Under the pieces are notes generated by a model. That model had not been told where the DNA came from. It saw only the letters and a list, made by a program, of their open reading frames with translations, and ran no database searches. The position numbers and the translations under genes are program-made. This document shows positions 1 to 5,303 of a stretch of 7,086 nucleotides of DNA, in pieces. Numbering within the stretch: position 1 is the stretch's first letter; each line of letters begins with the position of its first letter. Origin of the DNA: Bacteroidales bacterium. Its GTDB lineage: Bacteria > Bacteroidota > Bacteroidia > Bacteroidales > UBA1402. Where the stretch lies: the NCBI GenBank assembly GCA_003506275.1, contig DOBD01000140.1, positions 5,415 through 12,500 of the forward strand, written 5' to 3'.

Positions 1-349
1 GGATCCTTTATTAGACAGGGTCGAATCGTTTGTCGCCACGTTTGCTTTTGATGGTGCCAATGGTTCACGTTGGATGCCTGCGCCCGAAGATTCAGCGTGT
101 TGGATAATGGCCGATTTGGGTAAGAAACAACGAATCAAACGCAGTGAGGCCTATTTTGTACGGCCAACGGCAGGACATGCCTACCTGCTGGAGTATTCGA
201 ACGATGGCGCCACGTGGACACCATGCGGAGGCCATAGCGATAGTCGGATGCAATCACCACATACCGATGAACTGAACATCAAGGCACGCTATTTACGTAT
301 AAAAATCACTGCCGGCGTTAAAGGGTTGTGGGAATGGTTGATTTATTAA
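1..349 (+). CDS. C-terminal fragment of a discoidin (F5/8 type C) domain protein, probably a carbohydrate-active enzyme
   Basis: This is the 3' end of a gene that enters from the left edge. The frame is open from base 2 and stops at TAA 347-349, so the first methionine (74) is internal and not a start. The 115 visible residues look like the second half of an F5/8 type C (galactose-binding-like, CBM32-type) domain: an FDG-N-x-x-x-RW-x-P opening, CWIMADLGKKQRIKR (the usual 'W-x-x-x-DLG' strand), YLLEYSNDGATW (the 'Y-x-LEYS-DG-x-W' strand), then ARYLRIKIT and the closing GLWEWLIY. Such modules commonly end secreted Bacteroidota glycoside hydrolases and bind glycans. The catalytic part lies outside the window, so the enzyme family cannot be named; a GH43-type or other pectin side-chain hydrolase would fit the neighbours, but that is inference. 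Its stop lies 12 bp from the stop of the convergent lyase gene. Confidence 0.8.
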   Translation, partial: DPLLDRVESFVATFAFDGANGSRWMPAPEDSACWIMADLGKKQRIKRSEAYFVRPTAGHAYLLEYSNDGATWTPCGGHSDSRMQSPHTDELNIKARYLRIKITAGVKGLWEWLIY

Positions 350-361
350 GCACCATTGATG

Positions 362-3300
362 TTACTCGACATTGATTTTGATTGTTTGTCCATCCGCCAC
401 GACGATGTAGGTTCCCGGATTCAGGCTGGATGTTGGATCCACGCGCAGGCCACTCAATGAGTAGATGTGCACGTCATTGGCGCCCGGTACTATAATTCTG
501 CGGTCATTCACGTAGGCCTTCAGTGACGGAGAGGTTGTTTTGTTCAAACCACTTGCATTGGTGACACGTAGGATGCCTTTGGTGGCCAGGTCGTTGGTGT
601 CCCAGTATAGCCCTTGTGCTGCGTCAACCACAAGGCTTTCCAGGACGGGCGTACCGGCAAACGTCACTACTTGCTGGAACAATTGGAGGCTGTCACCAAG
701 GGCAGGTGTCCAGGTGCTCCAATGGAGGCGGATGGTGCCGTTCATGGTGAGTCTGTTGATGTTCTGTAACGTGGTGTAGACCTGCGTCGAGTAGATACCG
801 AAACTGACGACGGCATCCTTGGCTATGGTCACGTTTTTACCACCAAAGTCTATTTTTCCGGTCGTGGCACTCGAGTTGACTCCCACTTGCAGCGTGGAGC
901 CGGTTTCGAACGAATAAGCGCTGTTGGAAAGCGCGCCTGTGCCTGTGATGCCGCTCAGCGTGGTTCCATTTTTTACGGTGAGAGTGCCCGTTCCGAGTTT
1001 CACGGTAGAACCACTGATGAAGAGTTCTCCGGCCTCGACGATGGTGTAGCCGGTGTGGTTGTGCGCACCGGTCAGACTCACCTTGCCACTGCCAGTCTTG
1101 ATGAAGTTGGAATTGGCGGTGACGATGCCCGACCAGCTCCAGTTGGTGTCATTGCCGAGTCTCCAGGTGTTGGTCCCTGAGGCACCATCGTTGGCGAACG
1201 ACGCCCAACCACCCAATTTGCCACCCCCCGATACTTTGCCGATGGTAAATGTCTTACCGGTGTTCTGTATGGTGGTGGTGGAAGCGATGTTCAGTGTGCC
1301 TTTGGCTAAGCCTGTGGAAGCGTCGAGGGTAAATCGCGGATCGGGGTCGCTGGTGCCGTAGCTTCCCACGGCGTTGATGGTGCCCTCAAACTGGCTCCAG
1401 TCGCCCTTAATGCGGGTACGGGTGGCAAACCAGCCTGAGCCTTTAATTACGGTGCAGTTGATGGTGAGGGAGCCTTCACCTGTTACTTTATTAGTGAAGC
1501 TGGCGTTGTTAACGAGTGTTTGCGTACCACTCATGCCCTTGGGTACATGGATGGCGTAACCGGTGCTGGTATTCTCAAGCAGGGAGCCGCTCAGAAACTC
1601 GACGGTCCTTGCCGGTAACGAACTGGAGATACATTGGACAGTCCCGCCATTGATGATGAGGCGGTCCAGGTTATTACTAACATTGAGTTTCATCCATCCC
1701 GACCCCTTTTTTGTCAGGGTAGTGCCGCTGATGGCCCTGTTTACGTTGAAATCACCGAAGTTGTTGATGATACCTCCTTCTCCTACCATCTGCATGGGGG
1801 ATCCTTGCGTGACGGTACCCGATGTTTGAAGGGTGGCTCCGTTTTCAATGATAAACTTGGAGGCCACCGTATTAACGCCACCGAGTTGGCCGAGTGCCAG
1901 GTTGGCATGGCTGAGCGAAGAGACGGATACTGTACCACCACTGATGCGGGTGCCGCCAGTGTAGGCGTTGTCGGTGGTGATGGTGAGCGCACCGGTGCCG
2001 CGCTTGATCAGCGTGGAGGCGCCTATGATGGAGCCAGTGCCGCCAAAGCTATAGGTGGCAGTGCCATCCACAATAATGCTGTCGGCTTCCAGGTTACCTT
2101 TGAGTGTGATGGATTTCTTGGTGCCGGTGGCATCAAACAGCACGTTGTCACCTGTGACGAAAATCTCGGTGGTGGCTGTGGAATCGTTGGCTGCTGTAAA
2201 GTTTTTCGACTGGGCAAAGTCCCAGATGGCGCTTTCGTTGCCGTTCCAAATAATGGTGGCTGCCTCACGGATGTTGGCGATGGTGAGGTACAGGTGATGG
2301 TTCGAATAGGAAAGTGAAGACTTAAAACTGGTACCGATGCCTTCGATGACGATGTTGGTGAGTGAACCGATGATGGTATCTATTTCACCGAGGTCATAGG
2401 TGCCGGTAGCTAGGTTGGCTAGCTGGAATTCAATGACAGGTGTGAGGTATCTGGGCCCGTATTTCCATGATTTTGTTTCGATGGAGAGCATCTTGGCGTT
2501 GAGCTTGTCTGTCATGGTGGTATCTGTCAGATCGAACTGGAGCCGCGCTCCGAAGCCGAGTTGGAGGGTGTCGGTCGTAATGGTGCCGATGGTTCCCTTG
2601 CCGCCAGGGCGTATGGTGGCGTTGTAGTCAGCCTTGATGCGACGAAATTGCCCGCCGTTGGAATTCAAGGTGGTATGTCGATTGAGCCAAAGGGTGGAGT
2701 TCAGGAGTTTACCGTTGAACGTCAGCGTGCCGTTCCATACATCGGTGTTCCCGGTGTAAAGCTGTTCAACAGCGGGTAGGATGAGTTCGCCTTCGCCTTG
2801 TTTGATCAGGCGCATGGAGCCGGCAAAAGCACCTCCTGTCAATGTTGAGGTATAGTATTGAGTGATCGGTGCTGTTTTTGTGCTGGTTTCGGATCCGTTT
2901 TGGCCTTGTGTCCAGGAAGGGACATTGGCTATCACGTTCCATGGGCGGATACCGTTTTCGACAGCGATGGTACTGTTTTGATTGTCATGCAGCAGTACGA
3001 GTTGGTCAGCATGGGTGGATCCGATGGTGCCGCCGTTTGTGACGTGTTGACGGTCGGTGGCAATAAGGGCAGGGGGTGCCACGGTGATGCCTTCCAACTC
3101 TCCTAGGAAATAGGAAGGATGAGGTGGTTGGTTATAACCGATGGTTTGCCATACCATGGCCTGTCGGTATCCGTGGTCGTGCCAAAGGGTAGGAATGCGG
3201 TAAGACGTGGTGTAGTTTGAGGTGTAGATGCGCATGCCTGTGCCATTGCGAATGAGGATTTCTTCGCGCCAGTCACCGAGTATGTCGCCACTCATACAGG

Positions 3301-4198
3301 GGTTGTTCTTTGAGTCATTATTCATGTTGCCGGCGTTGGACAGGAAAATGCGGCCCACGCCAGGCTTATCTATTTTGGGTGACCTGGCTGTACCAGGGCT
3401 GTTTAGTACTTCAGACAGGAGGTCACCATCCCAGAAGATGCGGAAATTAAGATCGCTCCAGCCAATGAAGCTATTGGCATCTAGTTCGCTGATGGCTTTA
3501 TCGGCTACGGAACTGATAAAGCCTGTGTTCACGGAACGTCCCTGGCTGCCAGGGTAGCTGTTGGAGAAGTTGGCCATGAGGGCACGGCCATCGTCGCTGG
3601 TACCCTGCGAACGGTAATAGATTTCTGAGGTCGTGGCGTTGCGGTAGTTCATGTTCGGTGCGTTCTCGTTGCAGGTAAATTGTTCCAGGCCCCAGCGGTA
3701 AGGGTCCAGGTCTCCGCAGTGTTGGGCATCTCCATGACCCAGGCCAACTGTAGAAAGGCCTTTACCGTTGTCGTCGATGGTCATGGAGCCGAACATGATT
3801 TCGTCGCGGCCGTCCATGTCAACGTCCTGAATGGCAAAATTGTGGTAGCCTTGTCCAAACCAGGGGCTACTTCCTATGTTGTTGCTCCAGTACCAACGCC
3901 GGGTCAGTTTGTGGGTGGCAGGATCCACGTCGTAAGCGGCAAATTTGTGGCGGGTGTAAGCACCACGACCGAGGAAAATGGAGGGCTTCTGTCCGTCCAG
4001 ATATGGTGCGCCGAAGTAGTGCTTGGATGCACGGTGACCGCCATCGCCGTCTTTTCCCCACACGGCCAATGAGCTCTCACCTGTTTCGTAACGCTTGAGT
4101 GGATAGGTCATCCAGCCTTTGTTGTTGTCGCCAATGGGGTAGGGCTCCCCTGTTGTTCCGTTTAGGTAGAGCAGGTATTCGTTGCCCACACTGGTGTA
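362..4198 (-). CDS. C-terminal part of PL11 rhamnogalacturonan lyase plus beta-repeat tail and sorting domain
   Basis: This is the continuation of the lyase frame after the amber codon; its TAA is at 362-364. A GTG at 4187-4189 could formally open a 1275-residue protein, but there is no signal peptide or ribosome site and it falls inside the lyase domain, so I do not regard it as a real start. Counting from that GTG: residues 1-370 complete the PL11 propeller (NEYLLYLNGTTGEPY; the calcium-type DVDMDGRDEIMFG at 122-134; GDILGDWREEILIR at 301-314; the conserved ending WHDHGYRQAMVWQ...SYFLG at 336-362). Residues 371-640 are a beta-rich linker with one repeat-like unit (460-490). Residues 641-1210 carry three more PATR-like units. 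Residues 1222-1275 resemble a Por-secretion tail. The tail is rich in G, T, S and N and almost without cysteine, as in extended beta-helical surface proteins. Confidence 0.85.
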   Translation of the reverse strand, partial: YTSVGNEYLLYLNGTTGEPYPIGDNNKGWMTYPLKRYETGESSLAVWGKDGDGGHRASKHYFGAPYLDGQKPSIFLGRGAYTRHKFAAYDVDPATHKLTRRWYWSNNIGSSPWFGQGYHNFAIQDVDMDGRDEIMFGSMTIDDNGKGLSTVGLGHGDAQHCGDLDPYRWGLEQFTCNENAPNMNYRNATTSEIYYRSQGTSDDGRALMANFSNSYPGSQGRSVNTGFISSVADKAISELDANSFIGWSDLNFRIFWDGDLLSEVLNSPGTARSPKIDKPGVGRIFLSNAGNMNNDSKNNPCMSGDILGDWREEILIRNGTGMRIYTSNYTTSYRIPTLWHDHGYRQAMVWQTIGYNQPPHPSYFLGELEGITVAPPALIATDRQHVTNGGTIGSTHADQLVLLHDNQNSTIAVENGIRPWNVIANVPSWTQGQNGSETSTKTAPITQYYTSTLTGGAFAGSMRLIKQGEGELILPAVEQLYTGNTDVWNGTLTFNGKLLNSTLWLNRHTTLNSNGGQFRRIKADYNATIRPGGKGTIGTITTDTLQLGFGARLQFDLTDTTMTDKLNAKMLSIETKSWKYGPRYLTPVIEFQLANLATGTYDLGEIDTIIGSLTNIVIEGIGTSFKSSLSYSNHHLYLTIANIREAATIIWNGNESAIWDFAQSKNFTAANDSTATTEIFVTGDNVLFDATGTKKSITLKGNLEADSIIVDGTATYSFGGTGSIIGASTLIKRGTGALTITTDNAYTGGTRISGGTVSVSSLSHANLALGQLGGVNTVASKFIIENGATLQTSGTVTQGSPMQMVGEGGIINNFGDFNVNRAISGTTLTKKGSGWMKLNVSNNLDRLIINGGTVQCISSSLPARTVEFLSGSLLENTSTGYAIHVPKGMSGTQTLVNNASFTNKVTGEGSLTINCTVIKGSGWFATRTRIKGDWSQFEGTINAVGSYGTSDPDPRFTLDASTGLAKGTLNIASTTTIQNTGKTFTIGKVSGGGKLGGWASFANDGASGTNTWRLGNDTNWSWSGIVTANSNFIKTGSGKVSLTGAHNHTGYTIVEAGELFISGSTVKLGTGTLTVKNGTTLSGITGTGALSNSAYSFETGSTLQVGVNSSATTGKIDFGGKNVTIAKDAVVSFGIYSTQVYTTLQNINRLTMNGTIRLHWSTWTPALGDSLQLFQQVVTFAGTPVLESLVVDAAQGLYWDTNDLATKGILRVTNASGLNKTTSPSLKAYVNDRRIIVPGANDVHIYSLSGLRVDPTSSLNPGTYIVVADGQTIKINVE
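365..526 (-). other. C-terminal sorting-type domain (Por-secretion/T9SS-like tail) of the lyase
   Basis: The last 54 residues carry the pattern of Bacteroidota C-terminal sorting domains: RRIIVPGANDVHIYSLSGLR, then SLNPGTYIVVADGQTIKINV and the stop. The elements VxIYSLSGxxV, LxPGxYIV and a final KxxV are the ones usually seen in Por_Secre_tail sequences. In species with a type IX system such tails direct export and surface attachment; in many gut Bacteroidales similar tails occur without that system, so the role here is uncertain. The pectate lyase next door has no such tail. Confidence 0.6.
1016..2812 (-). repeat. Degenerate autotransporter-associated (PATR-like) beta-strand repeats in the lyase tail
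   Basis: Four divergent protein repeats share the pattern L-x-K-x-G-x-G-x-(L/V)-x-(L/I), a gap, (N)-x-Y-T-G-x-T-x-(I/V)-x-x-G-x-(L/V). Unit 1 at 2720-2812: LIKQGEGELIL...LYTGNTDVWNGTLTF. Unit 2 at 1922-2011, the best match: LIKRGTGALTITTDNAYTGG then TRISGGTVSV. Unit 3 at 1631-1717: LTKKGSGWMKL...LIINGGTVQC. Unit 4 at 1016-1105: FIKTGSGKVSL...NHTGYTIVEAGELFI. Spacing is about 800, 290 and 615 bp, so they are widely separated, not tandem. The family is known from right-handed beta-helical passenger domains of surface proteins. Here they probably form an extended stalk or binding surface behind the lyase. Confidence 0.7.
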
Positions 4199-4201
4199 CT
4201 A
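4199..4201 (-). other. In-frame amber (TAG) codon inside the PL11 lyase
   Basis: On the minus strand the codons read ACC GTG AGC AAT ACC TAG TAC ACC AGT GTG GGC AAC GAA TAC CTG, one uninterrupted frame. PL11-like sequence lies directly on both sides (YDSRTVSNT before, NEYLLYLNG after), so the stop is internal to one domain. The three other stop codons visible in the window are TAA (349), TAA (362) and TGA (6806). Sense codons one substitution away are CAG, AAG, GAG, TGG, TTG, TCG, TAC and TAT. Confidence 0.9.
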
Positions 4202-5026
4202 GGTATTGCTCACGGTGCGGGAATCGTAGGAAGGGTTGTCGCCGATGGTATCGGTGGTGCCGTCGGCTTTATGGATGATGATGTTGTCGGCTCCCCGGAG
4301 CAACACTTCTGCTTTGCCATCCAAATCCCAGTCAAAGGCGATGGCATCCCATTGTTCGTCGGGACCGGCCTGCATGTTGGGGCCAAGGTCTATCCACCAT
4401 AGGCGTACGCCCGTGAGGGTTAGCACCTCGATGCGGTTGAAGCGGGTGGTGTTGCTGGTGAGGTAGCGGTCGCCCGTGTAGTTGCGTTTGCAGATGAGCT
4501 CGAGCTGGCCGTCTCCGTTCACATCGGCAGCCACCACGTCGTTGAATTCATAGGTCGATGTGGCATCAAGCCCTGCGCGGTCGGTGGCTGTTTGGCCGGG
4601 AATATCCAGATAACCGGTGGTAAAACCGGTAAGTGAGTACGTATCGGTACCACTCCATCGGGTTACTGCTGCACATTTTTCGCCTTCCACGCCGCGGACC
4701 ACTGGGCTCACCTGATACGTGGTGGTGGCAGTGCCTGCTGTATGTACGTAGTTGGAAGCCGTCAGGTTGGAGGCTATTTTGGTGCCGTTTGCATACAGGT
4801 TGTAGGTCACATCGTAGTATTCTTCTCCCAGGACACGCCAGCTGACAAAGTTGCCACTACCGTTTTGGGCGATGGTAGTTACCAGGCCACGGTCGAGTTT
4901 GTCAACGTGACGTTGAGCGTTCGTTTGAGTTGCTGTACCAATCAAAATCAGCGAAAGAAGCATCCATTTACGTAAAAAGCGCATACGAGTAGTCATTAAG
5001 GTTCGTGTAGGAGGCACTATCGTCAT
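4199..5026 (-). CDS. N-terminal part of PL11 rhamnogalacturonan lyase (275 aa, ends at amber codon)
   Basis: This is the product if the amber codon is obeyed. Residue numbers are from the ATG at 5026. A basic n-region (RMRFLRKW) and a hydrophobic core (about 21-31) are followed by TNA|QRH, a plausible signal peptidase I site after residue 37. The mature protein opens with VDKLDRGLV and VSWRVLGEE, typical of the N-terminal beta-sandwich of PL11 lyases. The propeller then begins: EFNDVVAADVNGDGQLELICKR (about 160-181) and DWDLDGKAEVLLRGAD (232-247) are aspartate-rich DxDxDG-type calcium sites on successive blades. The fragment ends after YDSRTVSNT, early in the propeller, so alone it lacks most of the catalytic domain and is unlikely to be active. 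Upstream ATGs compete: AGAGG lies only one base before ATG 5026, and none of the candidates has a well-spaced Shine-Dalgarno, as is usual in Bacteroidota. The 4996 start shortens it to 265 residues. Confidence 0.85.
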   Translation of the reverse strand: MTIVPPTRTLMTTRMRFLRKWMLLSLILIGTATQTNAQRHVDKLDRGLVTTIAQNGSGNFVSWRVLGEEYYDVTYNLYANGTKIASNLTASNYVHTAGTATTTYQVSPVVRGVEGEKCAAVTRWSGTDTYSLTGFTTGYLDIPGQTATDRAGLDATSTYEFNDVVAADVNGDGQLELICKRNYTGDRYLTSNTTRFNRIEVLTLTGVRLWWIDLGPNMQAGPDEQWDAIAFDWDLDGKAEVLLRGADNIIIHKADGTTDTIGDNPSYDSRTVSNT

Positions 5027-5074
5027 GCCTCTTTAGGTGGCAATCAGAAAAGTGTTCGCCTGTTTAGTAGCCTA

Positions 5075-5082
5075 CAAAAGTA
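5075..5082 (-). promoter_or_regulatory. Putative Bacteroidota -7 element for the PL11 lyase gene
   Basis: The plus-strand CAAAAGTA reads TACTTTTG on the minus strand, an exact match to the Bacteroidota sigma-factor -7 consensus TAnnTTTG, in the context ATTCGTACTTTTG. Transcription would begin around 5065-5071, leaving a leader of roughly 40 nt to the ATG at 5026 or 70 nt to 4996. No TTTG or TTG stands at the expected -33 distance, so the match depends on the -7 box alone. Confidence 0.5.
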
Positions 5083-5169
5083 CGAATGTCCTGTGTGATG
5101 GAGGTTGGTATTCTGATATATTTTGGATGAATAATGATAGTCGCTTACTGCGAGCGCCCGATTTAACCC

Positions 5170-5284
5170 GAAAAGGTTGATTTTGTTGGTGACAGCGTTT
5201 ACGAATTTGGTAGAATTCGAGTACTTTTGAGCAATCTGACATTCACTACCATAGATTCTAAAGTTGATTATATCAACCGTTTTC
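5170..5284. promoter_or_regulatory. GGTTGAT-based inverted repeat flanking the pectate lyase promoter (candidate operator)
   Basis: GAAAAGGTTGAT at 5170-5181 recurs in inverted orientation at 5272-5284 as ATCAACCGTTTTC (reverse complement GAAAACGGTTGAT), differing by a single inserted base. The right arm is also half of a compact palindrome, GTTGAT-TAT-ATCAAC, at 5263-5277. Together these give three copies of the half-site, two downstream and one upstream of the -7 box at 5222-5229. This arrangement would suit a dimeric regulator or a looped repressor, but no regulator gene is in the window. Confidence 0.35.
5198..5229 (+). promoter_or_regulatory. Putative Bacteroidota promoter for the pectate lyase gene
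   Basis: TACTTTTG at 5222-5229 matches the -7 consensus TAnnTTTG exactly. Twenty bases upstream, TTTA at 5198-5201 matches three of four bases of the -33 consensus TTTG, at the expected spacing. The start of transcription would lie near 5235, giving a leader of about 70 nt. The octamer is identical to the one facing the PL11 gene, and both are preceded by ATTCG. Confidence 0.5.
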
Positions 5285-5303
5285 TCAACTAAATAGTCTC
5301 AAA

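Larger units (their letters stand above)
362..5026 (-). pseudogene. Secreted PL11 rhamnogalacturonan lyase with beta-repeat tail and sorting domain, interrupted by one in-frame TAG
   Basis: Read through the amber codon at 4199-4201, this is one gene of 1554 residue positions from the first ATG. Order: signal peptide; PL11 lyase of about 600 residues (to about 3080), the usual whole length of this family; a tail of about 900 residues with PATR-like beta repeats; and a C-terminal sorting-type domain. PL11 enzymes are calcium-dependent eight-bladed beta-propeller lyases that cleave the rhamnose-galacturonate backbone of rhamnogalacturonan I by beta-elimination. The interruption leaves the frame unchanged, and the lyase sequence resumes four codons later, so it is a single nonsense codon, not two genes or a frameshift. 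It may be a true nonsense mutation, a base-calling error, or a suppressed or reassigned codon. Start choice is open: ATGs at 5026, 4996 and 4984 all precede the hydrophobic segment; 4996 gives a conventional signal peptide. It is transcribed divergently from the pectate lyase gene, with a -7 element at 5075-5082. Confidence 0.8.
5027..5303. promoter_or_regulatory. Divergent intergenic regulatory region between the two lyase genes
   Basis: These 277 bp contain no credible ORF and separate the divergently transcribed PL11 and pectate lyase genes. The region is AT-rich in its middle. It holds one TACTTTTG -7-type octamer facing each gene and an inverted repeat built on GGTTGAT around the pectate lyase promoter; these are listed separately. 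I see no riboswitch-like structure. Confidence 0.65.

Noticed and set aside
1..6. GGATCC at the first base as a sign of a natural boundary or element end
   Set aside because: It is a BamHI site and several others occur inside the window (433, 1799, 2890, 3016, 3921 regions); it may reflect cloning or chance, and the reading frame runs straight through it.
887..1361. Overlapping plus-strand open frames (887-1180, 1053-1361) antisense to the tail
   Set aside because: No start context, no family resemblance, and overlap with each other and with real coding sequence; the same holds for 540-779, 1374-1829, 3228-3557 and 3680-4072.
1634..2317. Open frame of 227 codons on the plus strand within the lyase tail
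   Set aside because: It lies entirely antisense to a well-supported beta-repeat coding region, has no recognisable domain, and is glycine- and valine-rich, as expected from the complement of a T/G/N-rich protein.
4187..4189. GTG as the start of an independent 1275-residue gene
   Set aside because: It falls inside the PL11 domain just past the amber codon, with no signal peptide and no ribosome-binding context; the protein would be exported only as part of the upstream frame.
5117..5125. TATATTTTG as a second -7 element for the pectate lyase
   Set aside because: It misses the TAnnTTTG spacing by one base, has no -33 partner and lies about 180 bp before the start; the exact match at 5222-5229 is better.
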